From contig JASJDC010000016.1 in NCBI GenBank assembly GCA_030065235.1, forward strand, positions 1 to 41,884: 41,884 bases of DNA. Direction: 5' to 3'. The translations under genes and the position numbers were made by a program. Origin of the DNA: Alphaproteobacteria bacterium. GTDB taxonomy: Bacteria > Pseudomonadota > Alphaproteobacteria > UBA8366 > Aestuariispiraceae. Every line of letters begins with the position of its first letter. Position 1 is the first letter of the stretch. Under the pieces are notes generated by a model. It was not told where the DNA came from and made no database searches. It saw only the letters and a program-made list of their open reading frames with translations. Positions 25,532 to 36,049 of the stretch are shown piece by piece.

Positions 25532-25859
25532 GGTTTTCCGCCGTTTTTCTTGGTTTCCAGCCATTCTGACCGTATTCGCGGAAATTTCCAATTCTCAAAG
25601 CTATGGGCAATCCACCGTTTATTCATGGCTGCTGGGTGGTCGTCAGAGTTCTATAGCGGCCCACATCAAGCGGTGTGTAGGGCAGGGGCTCTTTGCAAAG
25701 AAACCGACGCACTGTATTTTCGTCGAAATTGGGCGTCTGCCCAGAAAAGCACTTTGTTACTTTCATCAATAGACTTTTCGTGCAATAGTTAATCTCGGTC
25801 GCGATTGACCTAGACGAGGATACGCGGCAGTTCTGCAATAGGTTCCGGCAAATCGTCGA

Positions 25860-26897
25860 ATGTCCGTTATTGACGATATTTTTTCACTTCCAGTCCAAGA
25901 ACCGGTTGGACCGAGCCTTGAGGCGGCTTCCGTCGCCCTGGGCCGGCTAGGCGGGCGTCTTCAGGCAAGCCCCGTCCGTGTCCGATGGGAGACGCACGCG
26001 CTGATGCATGGCGTCGCTGCGGCGGTGAACGACGAAGGGCTGGATCTCAGCGGCGAAGCGCTGTGGCGCGCGATAACAAATCAGCCGCAGCCGCTTCACC
26101 GAGACTATGGCGGTCTTCGCCGTGGTATCGAGCTGCTCGAGGTTGCCAATCGGCTAGCGCGGGGACGTCGGCCGCGGTCGTACCAAATCGGATTTAGCGA
26201 CACAGCCCGAGCAGAGTTTGTCCAGATCCGCGTCACAGAGCGCCAGCTGATGCGGGTGGGGCAGGGGGCTCTGTCTGCTGCGAGCGAGTGGGTCAAACGC
26301 GGCTCTTCAGGCGCGGAACTCAGTCATCAACGGTTTGCAATGGCGTCGTTGCTACGCCGCCGGCGTGTTCTCAATGCGTTTGCTCCCCAGCTTTTGCCGA
26401 GAGTATCAGCAAAACTCGGCAAGCGGGGATTTCTAGAGACTGTCCGAGCCAACACGCAGACCAGCATCCTAGCGCTCGATCGTATGGAGGAAGATTGGCG
26501 TCGAGCCTCAGTGGTGCTCGCCCGGCACGCGCCCGGCAGTCGCAATGAATCTCTGGTCGCGGTTGGGCAGCTGTTGTTCTGCGTCGAGAACGCGTCGCCC
26601 TTGTGGATCTCAAAGAGGGTAGGGGTGTCGCTCCCGACGGCCGGGCGTCTCCTATCGAAGCTCGGCGATCTCGGATTGGCGAAAGAGGAGACTGGCCGAG
26701 GGACCTATCGGAGTTGGTCCTGTCATGTCTCGGCATCGGCCGGGGAACCACCCGCCAACGCGGGTTTCGTCGATAAGCTGAAGGCTCAGAACACAACAGC
26801 GAGCGTCGATTTGGATTCGCTTTTCGCCGAATTGGATCAGGCGACGCGCGCGGCAAATCGGCAGCTCTCGCGTGGGCAGGACGAACCGAGACTGTAG
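25860..26897 (+). CDS. helix-turn-helix protein, possibly DUF1612-like
   Basis: A 345-aa soluble protein. The middle is basic and helical (EVANRLARGRRPRSYQ, RRRRVLNAFAPQLLPRV), and residues about 250-285 form a clear winged-helix or helix-turn-helix (SPLWISKRVGVSLPTAGRLL, SKLGDLGLAKEETGRGTYRS). The overall arrangement recalls the DUF1612/RHE_PE00001 family of rhizobial plasmids, but I am not certain. It is divergent from the resolvase gene. It may be a plasmid-borne regulator or replication accessory; nothing more can be said from sequence. Confidence 0.55.
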   Translation: MSVIDDIFSLPVQEPVGPSLEAASVALGRLGGRLQASPVRVRWETHALMHGVAAAVNDEGLDLSGEALWRAITNQPQPLHRDYGGLRRGIELLEVANRLARGRRPRSYQIGFSDTARAEFVQIRVTERQLMRVGQGALSAASEWVKRGSSGAELSHQRFAMASLLRRRRVLNAFAPQLLPRVSAKLGKRGFLETVRANTQTSILALDRMEEDWRRASVVLARHAPGSRNESLVAVGQLLFCVENASPLWISKRVGVSLPTAGRLLSKLGDLGLAKEETGRGTYRSWSCHVSASAGEPPANAGFVDKLKAQNTTASVDLDSLFAELDQATRAANRQLSRGQDEPRL

Positions 26898-26953
26898 TAG
26901 CAGCCCGTGTGCAGCCAAGGACGCCCCGACATCAAACGGAACCTTTCATTAGG

Positions 26954-27068
26954 TGTCACGTAGCCCCTAATTTTGAGATGAGAAACTCAATGAAATCAAC
27001 GGCCCTGCTTTACCCCTAAATATGAGATTTTGCCATTAAATCCGATATTGTTGCCCTTAAACCTGAGA
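26954..27068 (+). repeat. left transposon end with four short binding repeats
   Basis: Terminal TGTCACGTAGCCCC starts at 26954. Motif copies are CCCCTAATTTTGAGA (26964-26978), CCCCTAAATATGAGA (27013-27027), CCATTAAATCCGATA (27033-27047, degenerate) and CCCTTAAACCTGAGA (27054-27068). The last three have a 20-21 bp period. This is typical of multi-site transposase-binding ends. Confidence 0.65.
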
Positions 27069-27223
27069 CAGGGTTCACAGGCCTATGCGGCACGCAACGA
27101 TGGATGCTGATGGAGCAGAATCTGATGGTGTTGTCGCGAAGAAGGGGCGCAGTGCGGCCGTCCTTCGTTCTCTTGTCGGGGCATATCTCAAAGGCACTGA
27201 CAGTCTGGAACGTGGCATCTGCG

Positions 27224-27289
27224 TCTCACAATTAAAGGCAAAATGTGACGCCGAAAGCGTCTCGTCTCAGATTAAAGGGCAACGCGACA
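27224..27289 (-). repeat. internal right-type end, closing a 336-bp miniature element
   Basis: In reverse complement, 27289-27260 reads TGTCGCGTTGCCCTTTAATC followed by TGAGACGAGA, clearly the same end type as 26954 and 30718. A second motif lies at 27224-27239 (reverse complement GCCTTTAATTGTGAGA). With the left end at 26954 it delimits 336 bp holding only a 70-codon frame I do not recognise (27085-27297), so it resembles a miniature inverted-repeat element. Confidence 0.6.
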
Positions 27290-27462
27290 CTTGGTGATGT
27301 GGGCTCGCTGCCGGAATTCGTGGCGAACAGTCCATATGACCGTGTTCACAAATGTTCCCAATTTGTCCGACTTCGCAGCTTCAGGCCGGTTGGGCCCAGT
27401 TGGCGGGGCGGAGTGAGCTTTCGCGGCGTTTGCGCCAATCAGCACTCTGGCAAAGTCGGAAA

Positions 27463-27951
27463 CTACTTCTTCCCAGCATCACTTGGATTTGCGAGCGCGT
27501 CGAGATCAACGATATCCCAGGGCATGCCTGCGTTTCTGTAAAGACGTTTGCCAAGCCGAGGGTAATCACAAACGTCATGCGAGCGGCGTTCTCCAACAAC
27601 GATGCATCTGAACGCGCCCTTCCCTGTATTTCGGATTGAGTGGGCAAGCCTCCCTCTGCGGTATCCAATAAAATCGCCAGGGCCAACGGTGTGCTCTTCG
27701 TCGCCCAGCATGGCTGTTGCCTCGCCCTCGAGCACGAAAACGCATTCGTCTTCATGGTGGTGAAGATGATGCTCCGTCGTGTCGCATCCGGGTTCGACTT
27801 CTATAACGTGAAAGCCAAACCCGGTGAGGCCCGCCATGTCGCCCAGGCTTTTGTTGGTTCGCCGCGCATTTGGGTTAAGAAAGTGGGTTTTTGAGAGGCC
27901 CTCCGCCTCCTCAATATCTGCTCTCCTCAAGATGGAGATTTCGTCCGTCAT
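27463..27951 (-). CDS. cupin-domain protein
   Basis: A 162-aa single-domain cupin. Cupin motif 1 is the histidine-rich HHLHHHEDECVFVLEGEA and motif 2 contains GPGDFIGYRRGRLAHSIRN; the clustered histidines and glutamate should bind a metal. Small stand-alone cupins act as sugar-binding, dioxygenase-like or sensory proteins, and this one cannot be placed. It is the last of three minus-strand genes and is separated from the PEBP gene by 52 bp. Confidence 0.85.
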   Translation of the reverse strand: MTDEISILRRADIEEAEGLSKTHFLNPNARRTNKSLGDMAGLTGFGFHVIEVEPGCDTTEHHLHHHEDECVFVLEGEATAMLGDEEHTVGPGDFIGYRRGRLAHSIRNTGKGAFRCIVVGERRSHDVCDYPRLGKRLYRNAGMPWDIVDLDALANPSDAGKK

Positions 27952-28003
27952 TGTGCTGCTCCTAACCCGGTATTTTTTCTAGATACTACACAGCAAAATC
28001 CGA

Positions 28004-28567
28004 CTACCTGCTGTATTTTGCCGTGATGGACGCACTGCCGAGCGCGCTCGTGTTAGCGAAGAACCCAACCAACGCGCCAGACGCCGTTTTATTAATCGGC
28101 AGTGCGTCTTGTGGCATCGCGTATACAGTGAACACGTAGCGATGCTCGCTCCCTACCGGCGGGCAGGCCCCACCAAAAGCATTCAGTGAAAAGTCGTTGC
28201 GCGCTTGTATGGCCCCCTTGGGCAATGGCGCTTGTTCGGACCCAGCCCCTTCAGGCAACTCTGTAACGGAAACCGGAAGATTGAACACGGACCAGTGCCA
28301 AAACCCTGAACCTGTGGGGGCGTCTGGGTCGTAGGCTGTGATGATGAAGCTCTTCGTGCCTTCAGGGACCCCTGACCATGAGAGCGAGGGGGCGAGGTTA
28401 CCGCCTTCACATCCAAACCCTGCAAAGACTTGATCTGAATCCATAGTTTCTCCCTCAGCGATGTCGGAAGAACGAAGAGTCATTTCCGCCAGGACGGGTG
28501 TGGCGCATAACAGCGCCCCGCCGAAGAGACTGGCAAGGATGTAGGAAGAATATGTTCGCGAGGTCAT
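28004..28567 (-). CDS. YbhB/YbcL-family PEBP-like protein, exported
   Basis: A 187-aa Raf-kinase-inhibitor-like (phosphatidylethanolamine-binding) protein. The signal peptide (residues 1 to about 27, ending PVLA) predicts export to the periplasm. Family motifs are GGNLAPSLSWSGVPEGTKSF, ITAYDPDAPTGSGFWHW and the HRYVFTVYAM strand near the C-terminus. Bacterial members have no agreed biochemical role. It lies between the AraC and cupin genes on the same strand. Confidence 0.9.
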   Translation of the reverse strand: MTSRTYSSYILASLFGGALLCATPVLAEMTLRSSDIAEGETMDSDQVFAGFGCEGGNLAPSLSWSGVPEGTKSFIITAYDPDAPTGSGFWHWSVFNLPVSVTELPEGAGSEQAPLPKGAIQARNDFSLNAFGGACPPVGSEHRYVFTVYAMPQDALPINKTASGALVGFFANTSALGSASITAKYSR

Positions 28568-28645
28568 GTCGTGTCTCCTGATAGCCAGTGTTCAGAAAAC
28601 GCTACCTGCCCGGCGTCTTTGTTGCAGTGCCGCTGCGCTCGTCCC

Positions 28646-29452
28646 CTATGCCGATCCGCTCAATATCCGGCTGTCGCTGGAGCGGATTGCAGAGGGGGTG
28701 ATGCCAAAGCGTGCGCGAAATCGTCTGGCAAAGCGGGACGGGCAGGAATATCCGACGTCGAGAGCGATACGGTTGATGGATAATTCAGTAGTCTGCAGAA
28801 GCCCAAGTGCCTGCGTCATGCGCACATCGGCCAGCAAATCCCCGAAGGTCTTGCCTTCTTTGGCCAACCGCCGCCGCATTGTCGCCTCACTCACAGCCAT
28901 GGCGCGCGCGGCCTCGATCGAGCGCCATGGCGTATCTGGTTCAGCGGCCAGCTTCGTGCGAAGCTTGTCCACGAAACCGAGTCCGCGCCTTGGGCCAAAT
29001 CCGATCCCTTCCTCGGCCAGCCAAAGCAGGGTTTCGCGCACACTGTGTTCGGCGATTGCACTTGGCGTCAGGGGATCGTCAAGCGCCGTAGCGGCGCGCT
29101 CGAAAGCTCTAACCAGCCGATCATCACGAGACGTCCGCATCGGGTTGCCATCTGGAAAACTTGTTTGCTCAAACTGTGTGTCATCCAACAAAAGCGCAGA
29201 TGCGATGTATCGCCCTTGCGCAGGCTGGTTTTCGATCCGAAACGCAACTCGCGCAGGGATGACCCCGATCTGACCGGGTTCGATAGAAATCTCATAACTC
29301 TCACAGCGCGCCACTTTCCGGCCGTTTCGCACCAACACGACTGCGGGCTGTTCTGCCGCAATCGCTCGGAAAATAGCGCGACAGGATTGGCGGATAAGAT
29401 GAGATGACGACATGCCGCTGTGCCTAGCACGACGCAATCGAAACCGCATCAT
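28646..29452 (-). CDS. AraC-family transcriptional regulator
   Basis: A 268-aa AraC regulator. The C-terminal double helix-turn-helix is complete (AARAMAVSEATMRRRLAKEG, then LLQTTELSINRIALDVGYSC and SRFARRFRARFGITPSAIR). The N-terminal ~150 residues form a cupin-like sensor domain (PAVVLVRNGRKVARC, GQIGVIPARVAFRIEN). A second start at 29413 (MSSSHLIRQSC) is equally plausible, since the first 13 residues are basic. It lies upstream of the PEBP and cupin genes on the same strand, 78 bp away, and probably controls them. Confidence 0.88.
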   Translation of the reverse strand: MMRFRLRRARHSGMSSSHLIRQSCRAIFRAIAAEQPAVVLVRNGRKVARCESYEISIEPGQIGVIPARVAFRIENQPAQGRYIASALLLDDTQFEQTSFPDGNPMRTSRDDRLVRAFERAATALDDPLTPSAIAEHSVRETLLWLAEEGIGFGPRRGLGFVDKLRTKLAAEPDTPWRSIEAARAMAVSEATMRRRLAKEGKTFGDLLADVRMTQALGLLQTTELSINRIALDVGYSCPSRFARRFRARFGITPSAIRSSDSRILSGSA

Positions 29453-29745
29453 TTTCGCATTGCAGACATTGGTGCGTTCCGCAGCATTGATCGCAACGGG
29501 CTCGTTCCCGACCTTCTCCGTACCTCAGAATGTGGCAAGACTCGTACTTTTCTATCACTGGCGATAACGACCCCTTTTGCACTACGACAGTACCCCCTAG
29601 ACTGACGGCCTATTCATCGAAAGCGGGCGGGCGCATGGGTGTTTTCGCGGATGAATGGGGCAATGGCTGGACGGCGGGGTGTCCGCTCGGCGAAATTAGA
29701 TGATCGCCGCAAGATGGTGCGACTATACGCGCGAAAGGACTCGGC

Positions 29746-29774
29746 TTGACATGGCAATGCAAACGCATTACCAT
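29746..29774 (+). promoter_or_regulatory. promoter and operator of the prlF-yhaV operon
   Basis: A perfect -35 TTGACA (29746-29751) is followed after 17 bp by TACCAT (29769-29774, 4 of 6 to the -10 consensus). Overlapping them is a dyad ATGGCAATGC-AAAC-GCATTACCAT (29751-29774, one mismatch in ten). The dyad blocks the spacer and -10, as expected for autorepression by the antitoxin-toxin complex. The antitoxin ATG is 38 bp downstream. Confidence 0.65.
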
Positions 29775-29811
29775 TTACATATTTCAGATAAAACACGTTC
29801 AGAAGTCCGCT

Positions 29812-30138
29812 ATGACCGCGCTCGCTCATGATATTTCGAAGCTCACCGATCGCTATCAGACGACGATTCCAAGCGGCGTGCGTAAGCAGCTGAATCTCGG
29901 CAAGGGCGATCAAATCCGCTATTCCACCGAACCGAGTGGGCGGGTTTATATTGAGGCCGTGCGTGCTGAGGACGGCGATCCTGCGCTCGGTGCATTCCTC
30001 GACCTTCTGGAAGCCGACATCAAGGCGAACCCTAACCGCCTCCGCGCGTTCGACGCTGGCTTGTATGACCGTCTGAAAGCGCTCGTTGGCGAGATTGATG
30101 TCGATATTGATCAACAGCTGTCGCCAGATGACGAATGA
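29812..30138 (+). CDS. prlF: PrlF/SohA-type antitoxin
   Basis: A 108-aa AbrB/MazE-fold antitoxin. The swapped-hairpin DNA-binding region SKLTDRYQTTIPSGVRKQLN and LGKGDQIRYSTEPSGRVYIE are diagnostic, and the acidic C-terminal tail (DVDIDQQLSPDDE) is suited to wrapping the toxin. I start at the ATG at 29812; the longer frame from 29746 reads through the promoter. It overlaps the toxin gene by four bases (ATGA). Confidence 0.9.
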   Translation: MTALAHDISKLTDRYQTTIPSGVRKQLNLGKGDQIRYSTEPSGRVYIEAVRAEDGDPALGAFLDLLEADIKANPNRLRAFDAGLYDRLKALVGEIDVDIDQQLSPDDE

Positions 30139-30653
30139 CGGACAGGCATGCGCCTGCTGAAGCGCCGCTCGTCGTCAACGGCTGGTCTATCTATGCGCAT
30201 CCAGTCTTTCTCAATCAGGTCGAAGCGCTGATCGAGGAGGTTCACGCTCGGAAAGAACGTGATCCAAAGAACTGGCGCAAAAAGAATTGCACAAAGCGCC
30301 TGGCGGCCATTTTCAAAATGGTCAGCCAGAATATCCCTGCTAATCCCGGAGCTCCGGCCTTTCGCCAAGGCGATACGATTGGCGAGCGCCGGAAGCACTG
30401 GTTCCGAGCCAAATTTCTTCAACAGTATCGGCTATTTTTCCGCTTTGACAGCAATGCAAAGGTGATTGTTCTTGCCTGGGTGAACGACGAACGGACGCTA
30501 CGCGCCTATGGAGGCAAGACAGATGCTTATGCGACGTTCAAGGGCATGTTGGAAGGCGGCAACCCGCCTGACAACTTCGATACGCTTATGAAAGAAGCTG
30601 TAGCAGCGGCCCCACGATTTGAGGAAGGGCTCAAAAAGGCAAGGGGTCGTTAG
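30135..30653 (+). CDS. yhaV: YhaV-type toxin (ribosome-dependent RNase family)
   Basis: A 172-aa YhaV toxin. In E. coli the family cleaves translated mRNA on ribosomes. Motifs seen are VVNGWSIYAHPVFLNQVEAL, the lysine-rich KNWRKKNCTKRLAAIFKMV, GDTIGERRKHWFRAKFLQQY, then RLFFRFDSNAKVIVLAWVND. The basic cluster and aromatic positions match the RelE-like fold of this family. It is the second gene of a coupled pair and lies just inside the right transposon end (36 bp from stop to repeat), where the module could stabilise the element. Confidence 0.92.
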   Translation: MTDRHAPAEAPLVVNGWSIYAHPVFLNQVEALIEEVHARKERDPKNWRKKNCTKRLAAIFKMVSQNIPANPGAPAFRQGDTIGERRKHWFRAKFLQQYRLFFRFDSNAKVIVLAWVNDERTLRAYGGKTDAYATFKGMLEGGNPPDNFDTLMKEAVAAAPRFEEGLKKARGR

Positions 30654-30688
30654 GCTGTAGCCTGAAAAATGCTGCGCTGCTGGACATG

Positions 30689-30718
30689 TCTCGTCTCAGA
30701 ATGAGGGGCTACGTGACA
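30689..30718 (-). repeat. right transposon end of the cargo module
   Basis: The reverse complement begins TGTCACGTAGCCCCTCATTC and ends in TGAGACGAGA, an inverted copy of the 26954 end with 27 of 30 positions identical. Only one clear motif is present here, unlike the multi-site left end. Confidence 0.65.
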
Positions 30719-31167
30719 GCGGCTCATCTGAACTCTGTCGTCTGAGCGACCTCAGCTTCCGCTTCACCGTTCGGTGCTGACTTCACATGCGCAGTGCGTT
30801 GGACCGGCGTGCTGCATTCTCCGGCTCTTCATGTGAAGCGGCTCGCTCACCCGTCAGTAAGTTGGCCTGGCAGGCCTCGTTTGCCGTTTCCAGCGACCCC
30901 GTGAGTGGCGTGAGGCGACTCAGCGGTATCCGATTATGCAGATGCGGCGATTCAGCGCAGTTTATCGCAAATAGGGCCTGGACGGATAACCCCTGTTAGA
31001 ATTAGCCTTTCAATACATAGTACGGGGGTTGCGTCGCAACGAGGGGAGCGACGTCATTCAAGAATTTGGGTCTTGCGGCCTGGGCTCGGGAATAGTCGAG
31101 CAGGGAGATGGGGAAGGTCTGTCCGACGTTGGCCTGGTGGTGATTGTCGGGCGATCTTGAGGGGTAG
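30719..31167. other. gap between the transposon end and the T1SS operon
   Basis: About 450 bp. No plus-strand gene is supportable. On the minus strand 31165-31002, a frame ends VGQTFPISLLDYSRAQ, FLNDVAPLVATQPPYYVLKG and stop; it has natural-looking composition and may be the 3' tail of a truncated gene that I cannot identify. The promoter of the secretion operon should lie here. Confidence 0.4.
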
Positions 31168-33452
<2,285 letters not shown>

Positions 33453-33456
<4 letters not shown>

Positions 33457-34910
33457 CCGCGACGGCTGGCGTATTGGGCCGCGTCTCTGCGCCGGCCCCG
33501 AGTCAGCAGCGCTCTGCTGGCGCGGAGGCTGCGCGCGCGGCGCCGCCGGCCAAGACGGCGACAGCGACCAAGACGAAACAACGCGGCAAACGCACGGCGG
33601 ACGAACGCGCGTTCCTGCCCGCCGCTCTGGAGATTCTCGAGACCCCGGCCTCGCCGGCGGCGCGCTGGACCGGCATTCTGCTGGCCGTCTTCTTCACCAT
33701 CGCCATCGCGTGGTCGGTAATCGGGACGATCGACATGGTGGCCGTGGCCCAGGGGCGGATCGTGCCGGCAGGCGGGGTGAAGCAGATCCAGCCGCGCGAT
33801 ATCGGCGTGGTGCGGTCGATCCATGTCAAGAACGGCCAGCATGTGACCCAGGGCGAGATCCTGGTCCGGCTCGACCCGACGGAAAGCGAAGTTGACCATG
33901 ATCAGCTGGTGAAGGAGCGCGCGGTCGCGGAAATCGATCTGGCCCGGCTGCATGCGATGCTGCGGCGGCTGGACGGGGCGGCGGGGCCGTTCCAGACGCC
34001 CGACGGGGCCGACCCGGTCTCCGCCGAGATGGCCGAACAGCGGCTGAACAGCGATATGGCCGCCTTCGAGGCGCGGATCTCGGCGCTCGACGCCGAGATG
34101 GCGCGCGCCATCGCCGACCGCGATTCCGTGCGCGCCGAGATACAGAAGCTGCGCCTGACCCTGCCCCTGATCGAAGAGCGGGAGCAGGCCCTGGCGCGGC
34201 TGGTCGAGAAGGGGGTCAGCCCGCGGCCAAACTGGCTCGAGGTCAAGACGCAGCTGATCGAGACGCAACAGGAGGTCGCCATCCAGACCAGCCGGCTGGC
34301 CGAGGCGGAAGCGGCGATGGTCGCCGCCGTGATGAACCAGGATCAGGTTCGGGCCGAAGCCAAGCGCGAGACCCTGGCCGAGTTCCAGGAGACGCGGCGG
34401 ACCTACGACCAGGCCGTGCTAGCGCTGAAGAAGGCGGCGCTGAACGAGGAGCTGCAGACCCTGCGCGCGCCGGCGGACGGCGTCATCCAGCAACTGGCCG
34501 TCCATACGGTCGGCGGCGTCGTACAGCCCGCCGAACCTCTGATGGTGCTGGTTCCCGATGACGCGCCGCTCGAAATCTCGGCCATGGTGCTGAACAAGGA
34601 CAAGGGCTTCGTCCGCGCCGGCCACAAGGCCGAGATCAAGATCGAAAGCTTCCCCTTCACCAAATACGGGCTGATCCCGGGCGACGTCCAGCATCTCTCG
34701 GGCGACGCGATCCAGGACGAACAGCTCGGCCTGGTCTACGAGGCCCGCGTCGCGCTCAACGAGACGACGATCCTCGCCGACGGAGAAACCGTTCCGCTCA
34801 CGCCGGGCATGAATGTCACCGTCGAGGTCAAGACCGGCGAACGCCAGATCATCGAATTCCTCATCTCCCCCCTCCTCCGATACCAGGACGAGGCCTTTCG
34901 GGAACGATGA
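33453..34910 (+). CDS. HlyD-family membrane fusion protein of the T1SS
   Basis: A 485-aa periplasmic adaptor of a type I secretion system. A basic, Ala-rich cytoplasmic tail (~70 residues) leads into one membrane span (TGILLAVFFTIAIAWSVIGT). The biotinyl-lipoyl-like region follows (RIVPAGGVKQIQPRDIGVVR, HVTQGEILVRLDPTE), then a long coiled coil (~150-330) and a beta-barrel end (EPLMVLVPDD, LTPGMNVTVEVKTGERQIIE). The ATG overlaps the transporter stop (ATGA). It bridges the ABC exporter and the outer-membrane channel. Confidence 0.94.
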
Positions 34911-35258
34911 GACAAGCCACGAGACAAACAGGAGAGACGAGATACGGAGCAACCGAACCGGAGCATATAGACAAAGGCTGATCCCCAGCCTTCTGGAATA
35001 CACCGCCCCCGCCGCTATGCAATCGCCGCGCGATCGCGAGTTTGGGGGATACAGGCCCGCGCAGCCCATCGCTTGACGCAGAGGCGGTGCGCCTGTTGAT
35101 ATACCTGCAAGTTGTTCTGTAATCAATTATTTTCACCAATAAGACGTATCGTCTGTTGCTATGCAATATCGAACGAGGTTAGACTTTTAGATGACTTGGC
35201 CCTGTCTTGTGGGCTCGGTCTGTCAACGCTCAGCAACTGTTCCCAGGGGGTGAATCGG
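34911..35258. other. gap between the secretion genes and the acetyltransferase
   Basis: About 350 bp without a supportable gene; one TTG-started frame (from 35112) runs into the next small frame but resembles nothing. A lower-GC patch at about 35100-35190 could hold a promoter for the downstream genes. Confidence 0.35.
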
Positions 35259-35342
35259 ATGCGAGGAAACACCAAATCGCGCCAGCGCCATGGGCGTACG
35301 GCCTTGATCGGGCCGGTTCCTTTTGAAGGAGGCGTTCGCTGA
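35259..35342 (+). CDS. short leader-like frame coupled to the GNAT gene
   Basis: A 27-codon frame starting ATGCGAGGA behind AGGGGG, highly basic at first (MRGNTKSRQRHGRTALIG). Its stop overlaps the acetyltransferase start (TGATG), and the AAGGAGG site for the next gene lies inside it. It could be a translational leader or chance; the same frame is open further upstream. Confidence 0.3.
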   Translation: MRGNTKSRQRHGRTALIGPVPFEGGVR

Positions 35343-35992
35343 TGGCCGCGCCTCTCGACACGACGGCTCATCACGGGGAACCGGACCAAGCGGACGCCGG
35401 CCCTGCTGATCCGAACCAGCGGGAGCCGAAGGCGGCGCCGCCCGCGCGCGGCGGCATTCGCGTCCGGCGGCTGCGTACAATCGAGGACTTGGAGCCCCTG
35501 GCCGCGCTCTTCGCCGAGGCGCATGAGGCGACCTGGAACGGTCGGATCCCGCTGAACTTCGACAAGGGCCGCACCTACTTCCGCCGCGTCCTCGATGACC
35601 CGGCGCACCATATCCTGCTGGCGGCGGACCGCATCCCGGATGGCGACTCGGGTCAGGCGAGCGCGGATGGCGGCGCGGTGCGGACCGTCGGTCTGCTGCT
35701 TGGCGTGGCTGGGCCGCATATGGCGGCCGACGCCTGGATCGCCAGCACCCGCATCTTCTTCGTCGCGCCCGAGATCCGGCGCGGCCTGCGCGGCGGCGAG
35801 GCGGCCCTGCGCCTCTTGCGCGGCTTCAAAAGCTGGGCCGCCCGCGTCGGCCCCGACGGAAAGGGCGCCGCGGCCATCGAAATCCACGTCACCAGCGCCG
35901 ACGACGCCCCCCGCTCCGACAAGCTCTTCCGCCGCCTCGGCCTCACCCCGATTGGGGGAAGTTATGGCGCCATGACGGGAGGCGGGGCGTGA
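35342..35992 (+). CDS. GNAT-family N-acetyltransferase
   Basis: A 216-aa protein with a disordered 37-residue start, then a GNAT-like fold: IRVRRLRTIEDLEPLAALFA, GLLLGVAGPHMAADAWIAST, RIFFVAPEIRRGLRGGEAAL (acetyl-CoA-binding beta-bulge and helix) and a C-terminal KLFRRLGLTPIGGSYGAM. A strong AAGGAGG site precedes the ATG. GNATs acylate amines or protein lysines and N-termini. Its position between the exporter and the RTX protein hints at modifying that protein, but HlyC-type acyltransferases are a different sequence family and the role is open. Confidence 0.75.
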   Translation: MAAPLDTTAHHGEPDQADAGPADPNQREPKAAPPARGGIRVRRLRTIEDLEPLAALFAEAHEATWNGRIPLNFDKGRTYFRRVLDDPAHHILLAADRIPDGDSGQASADGGAVRTVGLLLGVAGPHMAADAWIASTRIFFVAPEIRRGLRGGEAALRLLRGFKSWAARVGPDGKGAAAIEIHVTSADDAPRSDKLFRRLGLTPIGGSYGAMTGGGA

Positions 35993-36049
35993 GGATGCGA
36001 GGCTACATGACGCGCGGCGGGGTTCCCGCCCGGTGGGGAGGTCGGGCGT

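Larger units (their letters stand above)
26954..30718. mobile_element. cargo module bounded by Mu/Tn7/IS21-type transposon ends, no transposase
   Basis: The left end (26954-26983) and the inverted right end (30689-30718) are 30-bp terminal repeats identical at 27 positions. Both begin TGTCACGTAGCCCCT outward-in and continue into a TGAGA-GAGA motif. The left end is followed by spaced CCCTTAAATnTGAGA-like copies, the organisation of transposons whose DDE transposase binds multiple internal sites (IstA, TniA, TnsB classes). The 3.77 kb between contain cupin, PEBP and AraC genes and a toxin-antitoxin pair, but no transposase. A third end at 27289 gives a nested 336-bp unit. No target duplication could be recognised. 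Confidence 0.55.

Noticed and set aside
27265-27279. Possible transcription terminator
   Set aside because: It is one of the transposon-end motif copies, not a hairpin with a T-run.
27085-27297. 70-codon frame inside the miniature element
   Set aside because: No recognisable family and it runs through the right transposon end; kept only as a note.
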